Origin: Bacteroidia bacterium
GTDB taxonomy: Bacteria; Bacteroidota; Bacteroidia; Flavobacteriales_D; Crocinitomicaceae
Assembly (NCBI GenBank): GCA_030427935.1
Contig: JAUICI010000001.1
Location: 1 to 64,000, forward strand
Reading direction: 5' to 3'
DNA: 64,000 nt
Below are positions 25,960-35,100 of this stretch, piece by piece. Numbering within the stretch: the first letter of the stretch is position 1; the number at the start of each line of letters is the position of its first letter. A program made the position numbers and the translations under genes. The notes below the pieces were generated by a model, which was not told the origin of the DNA, searched no databases, and was given only the letters and a program-made list of their open reading frames with translations.

Positions 25960-26787
25960 CTACCCAGCTAAATACCCCATCTTACCCATTTCTGCATCAT
26001 TCAATGCTTGGATGATTTCCGACTGTGTGTTCATCACAAAAGGACCATAAGCTCGGATGGGTTCATTTATTTTATCTCCTCCAAGAACTAAAAGTCGACT
26101 CACTTCTTTTATTTCGATTTGGATGGAATCTTCATTGTCCATTTGGATTAGTTGTTTCCCGATAAAGGTTTTTCCATTGATTTTGATTGCACCTGAAAGC
26201 ACGTAGATCATTTTGGTATTACCATAAAACTCTAGGTTCAATTTGTCTTTTCCCGCTGATTTTACCATAGCACTCCTTACCTGAGAAAGGTTTTCGACCG
26301 GACCAGAAATCCCATTGATCTCGCCACTGACCACAAAAATTTCCGATTGCTCCGTTTTAATTTTCCCCAAATCAGATTCGTTTGCGCCAATATAGGTGGG
26401 TTCAGACATTTTATGCTCCTTTTTTAAGTTGATCCATAGCTGAATCATTTCGAAATCTCCTCCTTTTTCTCGGAAGGACTCGGTCATCCCTTCACTATGA
26501 TATAAGCCGCTTCCCGCATGAATCCATTGCACGCCATTTGTTCGAATAACGCTATCATTTCCCAAAGAATCTTTGTGATGCACTTCGCCATCGAAAACGA
26601 AAGTTACCGGTTGAAAACCTCGATGTGGATGAGGACCGACATAAAATCCTTTCCCTGGTTCAACATGGACTTTTTCTGCATGGTGGAGCAGAAGAAAAGG
26701 GTCACCTTCCTTGATATCTTTTTGTGGAAGTGGCTGAAGAACAGTGCTATTGCCAACAGGAACTTCTATCGGATTGTATATTTTCAT
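25960..26787 (-). CDS. Pirin family protein
   Basis: 275-residue double cupin. The N-terminal cupin has the metal site HPHRGFQPVTFVFDGEVHH and further QWIHAGSGLYHSEGM, so a bound iron is expected; bacterial pirins can act as quercetin dioxygenases or as redox-sensing regulators. The C-terminal cupin (about 160-275) lacks the metal ligands, as usual. It lies 52 bases downstream of a marR-type gene on the same strand and is the likely target of that regulator. Substrate cannot be told from sequence. Confidence 0.93.
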   Translation of the reverse strand: MKIYNPIEVPVGNSTVLQPLPQKDIKEGDPFLLLHHAEKVHVEPGKGFYVGPHPHRGFQPVTFVFDGEVHHKDSLGNDSVIRTNGVQWIHAGSGLYHSEGMTESFREKGGDFEMIQLWINLKKEHKMSEPTYIGANESDLGKIKTEQSEIFVVSGEINGISGPVENLSQVRSAMVKSAGKDKLNLEFYGNTKMIYVLSGAIKINGKTFIGKQLIQMDNEDSIQIEIKEVSRLLVLGGDKINEPIRAYGPFVMNTQSEIIQALNDAEMGKMGYLAG

Positions 26788-26839
26788 AATTTGAACATTA
26801 GTCGTTTAAACAAATAAATAGATCAAAAAAAAAGGGATT

Positions 26840-27292
26840 TTAGCCCCTCCATTTATCTAAAATTCGATTCAATTCTTTGGCTTCATCAACGTTGATTCGA
26901 TTCAGTACATCTTCCCACTTCTCCATTTCTTCGTCGATTTGGGCAAGGAGAACGAGGCCTTTCTTGGTAATCTTTACATTGACTTGTCTACGATCCTGAT
27001 CACAGTTTTCACGAACCACATATTCTTTGGTGAGTAAGCGATCAATAAGCCGTGTCAAATCCGGATTCTTATCGAGCATGACGGCTTTTACATCACCCAC
27101 ACGTTTGAATTCGGGGTAGGCACCACGTAGAATTCGCAAGACATTATATTGTTGAAGCGTTAGCTTGTGCTTTTTAATCTCTTTGGAGATGGAATTACTA
27201 AAATGATGAAATGTGAACATGAGATTCACATGTGCCTTATTTTGTTCGCTTTTAAAGCTTTTTTGCTGGATTTCTTCTTCTATTCTACCCAC
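26840..27292 (-). CDS. MarR-family transcriptional regulator
   Basis: 150-residue winged-helix repressor type. The central helix-turn-helix and wing cover about residues 60-120: VGDVKAVMLDKNPDLTRLIDRLLTKEYVVRENCDQDRRQ contains the recognition helix and the Asp-x-Arg wing typical of MarR. The flanking helices form the dimer. No ligand-sensing Cys pair stands out. It precedes pirin and probably represses both genes: a near-palindrome overlaps its own promoter. Confidence 0.92.
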   Translation of the reverse strand: MGRIEEEIQQKSFKSEQNKAHVNLMFTFHHFSNSISKEIKKHKLTLQQYNVLRILRGAYPEFKRVGDVKAVMLDKNPDLTRLIDRLLTKEYVVRENCDQDRRQVNVKITKKGLVLLAQIDEEMEKWEDVLNRINVDEAKELNRILDKWRG

Positions 27293-27296
27293 TACG

Positions 27297-27339
27297 ATAT
27301 TTGTTTGAACAAAGATACTTCGTTTAATTAATAATTCAA
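27297..27339 (-). promoter_or_regulatory. marR promoter with overlapping operator-like palindrome
   Basis: Minus strand: TTG (27337-27339), 19 bases, TATCTTTG (27310-27317), an ideal promoter. Overlapping its -7 box is TTTGTT-CA-AACAAA (27300-27313), with matching A/T flanks out to 27297 and 27316. This is the size and place expected of a MarR dimer site that blocks its own promoter. Confidence 0.6.
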
Positions 27340-27497
27340 AGTGAAAAATGAAAAATTGTTTCGGTTGTGGTGGATTTTAGATTTCAGACTCTAGATATCA
27401 GATGTTAGATTTATGTTCTGCTACAAAAAAAGAAGTCTATAAGCGACGAAGGAGCGGTCTATCCTCTTTAAGCGCAGCGGTCTAAACATCTCAAAAA

Positions 27498-28169
27498 TCA
27501 ATATTTATCAAAGGCGATACGGAAACCGAGTTTGAAATCCAGGTTTTGGGTTTTCCATTCTTGTTGTGGAGTCACCAAATAATCTTTAAAATAGGCGTTG
27601 TAAATGATTTCGATGAATGGAATGATGAAGAATTTGCTTGTTCCAGATCCAACTCCGCTTTTCTTTCTTGGGGAGATTTGCCAAATATTTGCACCTAAAC
27701 CACCACCGGCATAAAGCGAACCTCTTTCCAAATTTGGATTTCCATTTTGAACATTGAAGGCATAACCGAAATCCCCAAGCAAATACATTCTAAACGGATA
27801 GGTTAGGGCTTTCAGTTTCGTTTTGTCTTTTGAACCTTTTTTCTTTCCTGTCCGAAAATCGTTTAGAAACCACCATTTTAAATTGAGTCCGATCGACAAA
27901 GAAGACCATTTTGGAACCGGAATAGAATCAATTGCATATTGGTTTAAAGTTATGGTTCTATAATTCAAATTTAGTCCAGCACTGATACTTCTTCCGATAA
28001 AAATATTGGCATCAAAATGACCTTGATGGCAAGGAAATTTCATTTTTTTATCGAGGTCCATCACACCACCGATTCCATAACTGAAACTAAGTGAAGTTAG
28101 CTGTGCATTTGAAACACTGCAAGCCAATACAAAGAAGTATAATACAATCGTTTTTCGCAACATAGTCAA
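27498..28169 (-). CDS. Outer-membrane beta-barrel-like protein (paralog of 29794-30456)
   Basis: 223-residue exported protein (signal MLRKTIVLYFFVLACSVSNAQ). The mature part alternates polar and hydrophobic residues as in small beta-barrels: SFSYGIGGVMDLD, SAGLNLNYRTI, LNLKWWFLNDFRTG, FGYAFNVQNG, LYAGGGLGANIWQ, and the chain ends IAFDKY. It shares this plan and many motifs (FKWWFLNDFR, GGGLG-N-WQ) with the gene at 29794-30456. Last gene of the operon that starts at 32046, 66 bases after the ankyrin-like gene. Function unknown. Confidence 0.7.
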   Translation of the reverse strand: MTMLRKTIVLYFFVLACSVSNAQLTSLSFSYGIGGVMDLDKKMKFPCHQGHFDANIFIGRSISAGLNLNYRTITLNQYAIDSIPVPKWSSLSIGLNLKWWFLNDFRTGKKKGSKDKTKLKALTYPFRMYLLGDFGYAFNVQNGNPNLERGSLYAGGGLGANIWQISPRKKSGVGSGTSKFFIIPFIEIIYNAYFKDYLVTPQQEWKTQNLDFKLGFRIAFDKY

Positions 28170-28235
28170 AGTAGAGGTGCGAATATCATTAATAAAAACT
28201 AAAGGTCAAAAAAAATGGACATAAACGCTGAAATA

Positions 28236-29783
28236 TTAGAACTTTACAACTTCCACACCCTTAGGTTTATTCTCAATTTTAACTCCCTCTTTCGCATAGA
28301 TCTTTTTTAGCTTTACTTCTTTTGGGTTTTCAGGGAGAATGAATTTTTCGGTTCCGCTAATTCTGATGGTTTCATAGAGCACTATATTGGGGCAAAAAGA
28401 AGTGTTAAATTCTTCTTCAAAAGGAGTGTTTGCGCATTTAAGGATCAGATTGGGAATATCTTCATGAAAAATGGAGTTCACCAAATTAAAATCGTTATCA
28501 TCTTCAGAAACTAATTCGATTGTTTTGACAAATGGGTAATGGAAACTAAGATCATAAAGTACCTTCATTCCCATATTTCCGAAGCCCCCAATATCATATA
28601 TATAACCTGGATCAAGAATCAGGGTATCGATATAGAATTTTTCTCCGTATTTGTAGGGAAAATAGTCATTGAATTCGTCTATTTTTTCTGTGATTTCTTC
28701 GGATATGTGTTCTTTTACTTTTCCAATTAAGAATGGATTATTGATCAATCGTACATAGAAGTTATAACTGATGATGTCCATGTAATAATCAAACTTTAAT
28801 GTTTTCTTATCCAAAGTCAAATTCGTTCCGAGATATTTATCATACAGACCTAAGATCTCATTCGCGTGAGCAGGAAAATTTTGATCCTGATAAGTTTCAG
28901 CATAAAACTCTGCTAAGGGCCACAAAGTATTTGCAACTCCTGACTTAGTAGGATAATCATAGTCAATGGACTTGAATAAACTATCCACATATTTTTGGTC
29001 TATTTCATTCAGTTTTAAATAAAATTGAAGGCTTGGCCCCATACCTTTATACTGATATTCGTAAACGGCTTCTTTACGTTCTTCTTCACTCATTTTTGAC
29101 CATAGAAAATGGGTGTGTTTTTTATTCCCTGCAAAAAGAGCTTGATGGAAGGCCAAATCCCCATCGATATTTTTCAAAGTGAGTTTGTCTTCCAACTTTG
29201 GATAATATTTCTCCAAATAAGAGAAGTCTTTGTACGCGGCGAGCATGTTCAACAATGAATTTCCACTGCAATCCACATGTTTTATGTCTTCTTCACTTGT
29301 GTGCTCCAGGATGAAATCAACCATTTCCTTGCTCGTATTATTGCCAAAAGCGAGTGCAATATTGGTTCGGGTATGACAAAAAGTGCATTTTTCATCTAGT
29401 TTCGCTCCAAGTCGCCACAACTTTTTCACCAGTTCCAAATCATTTGCAATAATGGCTTTACTTAAGGCTGAGGTTAGCGCTTTCGTATTACCCGAAATCT
29501 TCTTGTTTTTAAGAAAAGACTGAATCAAGCTTTTGTTTTTATATAAAATTGCGATTTCCAGCACATGCATTTTTTCAGCAAAACAAGGAATCGAAGGGAA
29601 GTAACCATTTTTGACTAGAATACTAATTTCTTTATTCAAAGTGTTCACCCACCCTTCAGGGTTTTTATCGAGCCATTTTTCGATTTTTTTGACATCTCCG
29701 TTTGATATGTAATCGATGACTTTTTGTTGTCCGAACAGAGAAAAAGAAAATAGGAATAGGAAGCTAAAAATAAGTTGTTTCAT
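28236..29783 (-). CDS. Exported ankyrin-repeat-like protein, 515 aa
   Basis: Signal peptide (KQLIFSFLFLFSFSLFGQQ), then helical hairpins in an ankyrin-like rhythm over about residues 20-250: DYISNGDVKKIEKWLDKNP, HVLEIAILYKNKSLIQSFLKN, KAIIANDLELVKKLWRLGAKLD, NIALAFGNNTSKEMVDFILEH. The second half lacks repeats and ends in a short beta segment (VKLKKIYAKEGVKIENKPKG). It is therefore a periplasmic or surface scaffold, which is less usual than cytoplasmic ankyrin proteins. It sits 10 bases after the first beta-barrel gene in a tight operon. I do not recognise a more specific family. Confidence 0.65.
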   Translation of the reverse strand: MKQLIFSFLFLFSFSLFGQQKVIDYISNGDVKKIEKWLDKNPEGWVNTLNKEISILVKNGYFPSIPCFAEKMHVLEIAILYKNKSLIQSFLKNKKISGNTKALTSALSKAIIANDLELVKKLWRLGAKLDEKCTFCHTRTNIALAFGNNTSKEMVDFILEHTSEEDIKHVDCSGNSLLNMLAAYKDFSYLEKYYPKLEDKLTLKNIDGDLAFHQALFAGNKKHTHFLWSKMSEEERKEAVYEYQYKGMGPSLQFYLKLNEIDQKYVDSLFKSIDYDYPTKSGVANTLWPLAEFYAETYQDQNFPAHANEILGLYDKYLGTNLTLDKKTLKFDYYMDIISYNFYVRLINNPFLIGKVKEHISEEITEKIDEFNDYFPYKYGEKFYIDTLILDPGYIYDIGGFGNMGMKVLYDLSFHYPFVKTIELVSEDDNDFNLVNSIFHEDIPNLILKCANTPFEEEFNTSFCPNIVLYETIRISGTEKFILPENPKEVKLKKIYAKEGVKIENKPKGVEVVKF

Positions 29784-29793
29784 TACAGACTTT

Positions 29794-30456
29794 TTAAAAA
29801 TAAGTAAATGCTAATTTGACTCCAATCTTGATAGGCAACATATGTGGTTTCCAAATAGACTGATCAGAGGACATGACATCGGTAAAATTGTAGAGATATT
29901 GTACTTCGGCAAAAGGGATGAGAATGTGTTTGACACCCTGATGCACTCTCCGCGCACCGTTTCTTCCCAAACCGAATTGCCAAAAATTGATTCCTAATCC
30001 CCCACCTAAAAATAGGGCTCCACCTCTCAAGTTTGCATTATTTGAAAGGTTGAAATTGTAACCAAAATTGGCCATTAAATACATTCTGAAATTATAAGAA
30101 AGTGCGACTAGTTTCCCTTTACAAGACGATTTAGCCATTTTGCCCATTAAGCGAAAGTCGTTTAAAAACCACCATTTGAAATTCAATTCCAATCCGAATG
30201 TATTGTATTTTCCTACTGAAATAGAATCTTCAGTAGATTGATTCAATGTTGTAGTGGAATAATTCATATTTATTCCAGCACTAATACTTCTTGCCAGATA
30301 TTGGTTGTAATCCAGATGAATCTGGTGGCTTGGAAATTTGATTTTGCTATTCAAATCGTTGATTCCACCAATACCATAGCTGATTCCCACACTTGAAAGT
30401 TGTGCATTGGAGAATTGAGCAAGAGCAAGAGTGAAGAGGAAGATGAGGGTTCTCAT
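29794..30456 (-). CDS. Outer-membrane beta-barrel-like protein (paralog of 27498-28169)
   Basis: 220-residue exported protein starting MRTLIFLFTLALAQFSNAQ; I choose this ATG, one base after the TPR gene's stop, over a longer frame from 30501. The mature part has barrel-like strands (SVGISYGIGGINDLN, SAGINMNYSTTT, LNFKWWFLNDFRL, FRMYLMANFGYNFN, GGGLGINFWQFG) and ends IGVKLAFTYF, a typical aromatic last strand. The two paralogs flank the ankyrin-like gene, suggesting they act with it. Function unknown. Confidence 0.7.
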   Translation of the reverse strand: MRTLIFLFTLALAQFSNAQLSSVGISYGIGGINDLNSKIKFPSHQIHLDYNQYLARSISAGINMNYSTTTLNQSTEDSISVGKYNTFGLELNFKWWFLNDFRLMGKMAKSSCKGKLVALSYNFRMYLMANFGYNFNLSNNANLRGGALFLGGGLGINFWQFGLGRNGARRVHQGVKHILIPFAEVQYLYNFTDVMSSDQSIWKPHMLPIKIGVKLAFTYF

Positions 30457-30457
30457 T

Positions 30458-30982
30458 TTATTTACAATAATCGTTGATAGCCTGGGCAGCACCTCCTGCA
30501 CCTAATTTCAATGCTTTTTTAAAGTCTTTACAGGCTTCTTTTGTTCTTTTCTTTTTGACAAGTACGAGTCCTCTTTGATAATACAAATCACCGTCTTTTT
30601 TATTTCCAAACTCAATTTGTTTTTCGATATGTTGCAGAGCTTTATCGTATTGACCCAAATCGTGGTATGCAATAGATAGGTTATAGTTGAGGTTTGCGAA
30701 TTTGTCGTCAATTTTCTCAACTGATTTTAAAGCTTCGAGTGCTTTATTTCCGTCATTTACATTTTTGCTTATCCAATATTTCTGAGACAGGGCAACTGCT
30801 TGCCCATACTTTGCATCGATTTTTTTGCCATCAACTTTTTCCGCTTCCTGAAATTTGGCGAAAGCTTCATCGTATTTTTTTTGTCCTAGTAAAGCTTTGC
30901 CTTCGTTCATGAGGTCATCATAAGACTGAGAAAAAGAGACAATTACGAATAGCAGAAAGCTTAAGGTGATAAGTGTTTTCAT
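30458..30982 (-). CDS. Exported TPR-repeat protein
   Basis: 174-residue protein with signal peptide (KTLITLSFLLFVIVSFSQS) and about four tetratricopeptide repeats: ALLGQKKYDEAFAKFQEAEKVD, a divergent one around residue 75, SIAYHDLGQYDKALQHIEKQ and GLVLVKKKRTKEACKDFKKALKLG. TPRs mediate protein-protein contacts, here in the periplasm. The ATG at 30982 overlaps the stop of the propeller gene (ATGA), so the longer frame from 31042 is rejected. Followed after one base by the barrel gene. Confidence 0.8.
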   Translation of the reverse strand: MKTLITLSFLLFVIVSFSQSYDDLMNEGKALLGQKKYDEAFAKFQEAEKVDGKKIDAKYGQAVALSQKYWISKNVNDGNKALEALKSVEKIDDKFANLNYNLSIAYHDLGQYDKALQHIEKQIEFGNKKDGDLYYQRGLVLVKKKRTKEACKDFKKALKLGAGGAAQAINDYCK

Positions 30983-32046
30983 TTTATGTACTGTTTTAAG
31001 TCGATAGTAATAACTGCTTTTTTGTATGGGAAATTCTTCCATTCTTTATCCTGAGTAGCAACAATATGATCATCATTTAGAAAAAACCCAGTTCTCATTT
31101 TTTTCGGAAGAGCGATTTTCGAATGAATTTGGTTGTTTTCGGTTGAATAGATATAAAAATAATCTGTATCCATAAATAGCGCATATTTTCCTTTGTACAG
31201 CTCTATATTATCCACAATATCAGTGAAATCATCCTTATTTTCAAGTATTTCACCTGTATTTTTATCTATTATAAAGAGACCGTTATCTCTGTGTACAGCA
31301 TATAGTTTATCTCCAACTAAAACTGGGGTTTCTTCAAAACCAGACCCACAACCATTTTTGTAGCTTTTTAGGTTTAAAGTCCATATTTTCTTTCCCGTTT
31401 TTTGGTCTAGACAAAAGAACTTTGGATCCCAGCTAGGGATGTAAATTTTTCCATTATCAGTTACATTTCCATATCCGGCCTGCTCCCCAACATTAACAGA
31501 CCAAACAGTTTTTCCGTTACGGAGATCTACTGCCCAGGTTTTCCCACCCCATTTTGTGCAGATTAAATAATCTTTTGAAAGTGATATACCATCTTCGAAA
31601 TCCTTACCTTCTAAATCAAGAATCAGCTTTCCATCTTCTTTATTAAAAATTGCAATATGATCATCTACAATACAAGCTATGTATTGATCACTTAGAATCA
31701 TCGGCTCCCATTGAGGACTCCACCCCGAACTTCCATAATTGGACGACCAAATTTCTTTCATTGTTTTCCGGTCACATTTTTTCAGCTTTTCACTCATATG
31801 TATGTACATATAGTCCCCTTCTAGAGTAATTGGGAGCTCTGTTTTTGGGTCAAATATTCGGGTGTGTTCTTTTTGTCCGATAGGATGCACCTGATACACC
31901 GTTTTGTTCTTCTTTTTAACAGGGATGAAAACACTATCTTGAATAATTACTGCTTCATCTGATGGATCTGCATCATATTCAAAAGCACCGATTTGGGAGA
32001 AGCCATAAAAGGGAAAGAGAGTTAAAAAGAAAGCAATTGTTTTCAT
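30979..32046 (-). CDS. Exported PQQ-like beta-propeller protein
   Basis: 355-residue protein with a signal peptide (KTIAFFLTLFPFYGFSQ) and a PQQ-like propeller with repeats of the W/GK-type pattern: MKEIWSSNYGSSGWSPQWEP, RNGKTVWSVNVGEQAGYGN, QKTGKKIWTLNLKS, DKNTGEILENKDD. The quinone-binding residues of true PQQ dehydrogenases are not evident, so a structural or binding role is likelier. First gene of a five-gene operon (propeller, TPR, barrel, ankyrin-like, barrel), with an operator-like palindrome and promoter just upstream. Confidence 0.8.
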   Translation of the reverse strand: MKTIAFFLTLFPFYGFSQIGAFEYDADPSDEAVIIQDSVFIPVKKKNKTVYQVHPIGQKEHTRIFDPKTELPITLEGDYMYIHMSEKLKKCDRKTMKEIWSSNYGSSGWSPQWEPMILSDQYIACIVDDHIAIFNKEDGKLILDLEGKDFEDGISLSKDYLICTKWGGKTWAVDLRNGKTVWSVNVGEQAGYGNVTDNGKIYIPSWDPKFFCLDQKTGKKIWTLNLKSYKNGCGSGFEETPVLVGDKLYAVHRDNGLFIIDKNTGEILENKDDFTDIVDNIELYKGKYALFMDTDYFYIYSTENNQIHSKIALPKKMRTGFFLNDDHIVATQDKEWKNFPYKKAVITIDLKQYIK

Positions 32047-32061
32047 AAACTAATGTTTATT

Positions 32062-32110
32062 CAAAAATGGCATTTAAACAACTTGTTTGCAATACTCAAT
32101 TTTGTGTATA
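32062..32110 (-). promoter_or_regulatory. Operator-like palindrome plus promoter of the propeller operon
   Basis: Plus-strand AATACTCAATTTTGTGTATA at 32091-32110 is the weakest of four related sites. Read on the minus strand it ends in TTG, followed by 20 bases and CATTTTTG (32062-32069), one mismatch from TAnnTTTG, 15 bases before the ATG at 32046. Same layout as at 37062 and 37555. Confidence 0.6.
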
Positions 32111-32112
32111 TA

Positions 32113-35100
32113 TCATAAAATCTCATGCTCTTCGCAGAACTTAATGAGTTCAGGAGCAGAGTGTAGATTAACTTTACTTAATATTCTCTTTCTGTGGGTA
32201 TCCACAGTTGTTTTGGCAATATTCAAATCATCGGCGATCATCTTGGATGATTTGCCTTCCTTAATTTTTTGGATGACTTCAAGCTCTCTTTTAGAGAAGA
32301 GCTTTCGCATGTGTCCGTTTACTCGAAGACCAATAATACAAATGTCATCGATTTGTTCCAGTTCTCCTTTCCAGCGATTAAACTCCAAATCTAGCATTTC
32401 CTTTTGGGTGTCCATTTCTTTGGACTCGATTTCCATTAGAAGCTTTTTGAAATTGGCGTATTTGTATTTTTTACCTTTTTCTCCACCAAATTGATCGGCA
32501 TAACCATCGGAGAAGAGGTAAATACAATCTCCAGGTTCCAGTTGGATTTCCGTAGTTTTAAAAGGCTCCATATGATCGAAAGCACCCACGGGTTGTTTGG
32601 AGGCTTTGTATTCGACGAGTTTTCTTTCTCCAACCTCCAGTGTTCTGAGTTCTTCTGAAGTGGACGTATCCGTATTGGTTACCCGATACAATGGATTATG
32701 TGCCCCTGCAAACCAGACTTTTCTGTCCATTAAATCCAAAGCACATAAGGCGATGTCCATTCCGTCTTTTATTCTACCCGCCGAAGCTTCAGCGAAGGAG
32801 GGGTCGGTGTCCTCGGATTGCTCAAAAGTGCTTTTCACAAGCTCCACGACTTTATCCAAAAGTAATCCCGGTTCATGAATTCCAAATTCTTTAATCGCTC
32901 GGTTCATGGCATTGGAACAAACCACAGAAACCATAGCTCCTGGCACCCCATGACCAGTACAATCCGCAGCAGCAAAAAGGACGATGGTTCTACCGTCTCT
33001 TTTGGTTGTTTCCATCCAGTAGAAATCCCCTGCAACAATGTCTTTGGGTTTATAGAAAATGAAAGAATCATTCAACCATTCCTTAACCAAACGAGGAGGA
33101 GGTAAAATGGCATTTTGAAGTCTTTTGGCGTAGGAAATGGAGTCTAGGATTTCTTTGTTTTTTTCTTCGACGATTTCTTTTTGATGATGGGCAATGTCTC
33201 TTTGTTTTTCAACTTCTTCTTTTTGCTCAACCACTTCTTTGGTGCGTTCCTCTACAGTGTTTTCCAACACCTTCTGTCTTTTGCGCATTTGAGCTGTTCG
33301 TCCTTTGTAGAAGGCAAAAAAGATGAGCAATAATCCAGCTCCAGCACTTCCTCTAAACCACCAGGTAGCATACCAAGGAGGATGAATCGTGAAGGAATAC
33401 TCATGAATTTCCGACTCAATGCCATAACCATTTACGGACTTAAATCTGTAAGTATATTTCCCCGGAGCAAGATTGGATAGTTGAACCGAATCCACATCAC
33501 TTCGAATCCATTTATCTGAACCTGAAGGCCCTTCCAATTGGTAGAGATAATAAACGGTTTCTGGTTCAAAATTCGTGATGGTTTCCATTCGGATAGTTAG
33601 GTTGTTTTGGTTGTAATCTAGATTTAGATCTCCTTCTAAGGTGGAGTCAGCAAAAATAAATTCTTTTTCGTTATCGAAGACTTTTACTGAACGGAATTTT
33701 GAGTTGAGGGAGGTGAAGGGTGGGGTGAAGGAAGTATTCATTGATTTGGCTGTTTTATCGGAAGCCACGAAGTAATTACTATGTTTTTTGATCCAAAAGA
33801 ATGGTGAAATTTTATCAGGAAACTCAAGAATTTCACTCAATTGAATTTTATTATTTCCAAAATCGATAGAAGCTATTTCGTAAATTATATTTTCTGAAAT
33901 AATGTAGATCTCGTCATCAGATTTATAGTCTATATAATTTACAAACTTTGTTTTATTCTTATGTTGTGGATGCAGCTCCTTTGTTTGCCCTGTTTCAAGA
34001 TTGTAGACGGAGATTTTTCGATTCGAGTTGATATACATCAATTTATTTGAATGGAAAAAATGTTTTGTTATGAAGTAGTCTTTGACATTCTCTGGAATAG
34101 AATCGAACTTCACCCAATTAAATTGTTCGGTTAAATCCCCGTTGGGGAAGAGTACAAACATTTTATTTTCTTTTGATAGTATATCAGCATTCTCAAGATG
34201 CAATCTAGATTTATTAGAAACCTTTAGCAGAATTTCAACCTCTTTTTTTGAGTTTAATTTAGCAAATGAAATAGAATCGGTTTCATGTAAGATCAATATT
34301 GAGCCAGCCTCATAAGCAAAATCTATACTAGTATAAATTTCTTGACCTCCAATCGATAGAAGGGAGTTGTTTTCAAGAATTTTTACTGTATTCGAATGTG
34401 TACGAATAATTAATTCTCCTCTGATTTGCCACCCAGCTGCGTAACTTGTCCTATATGAATCCAATAGCTTCCATTTTCTATCTAAAATAGAATACAGATA
34501 AAGTGAATGAAACGCACCGGAATTTCCTGAGTAATCTTCGTCAGAACAATCGATCAACAGAAAATTGCTATCTGACGCTGCGTAAATATAGGGCCCAAAA
34601 GGTCTATTGTCTTTATTTTTTGTTTCTATTTCTAAGGACTCAAAACTTAAAAAGGAAGCGTGAAGTTTTTTGATGATTTTTGATGAGTCCGTGTTTGTAA
34701 TCTCTTGAAAATAATTTCTAATTCTTCCGATTCCCCTTTTGTTGATAGCATATTTCGATGGGCTAACTTTAATTAATTTACCCCTCATACTATAGATCCA
34801 AATGTTTTTTTCCTTGTCCACAAAAATGGGAGCTATTTGATTGTAATTGTTTTTGGAGTGAAAAAGGATATATTCTTGGCCTTTGATATTCATTACAAAC
34901 TCAGAAAAACTCCTATCAGAAGAATTTTTTACATAGAACAATGTGTCCCCAAGAACCTGAATAAATGAGAAACTCATTGTTTGAATCCCTGCTATATCAT
35001 CATCATATTTTGTTTGGATAACACCTTTCTTAAGTTTGAAAAATGAGTTTTTATGGAAAAGGAAAGTTTCTCCATTTTGATTAATAACCTTAGTATCATC

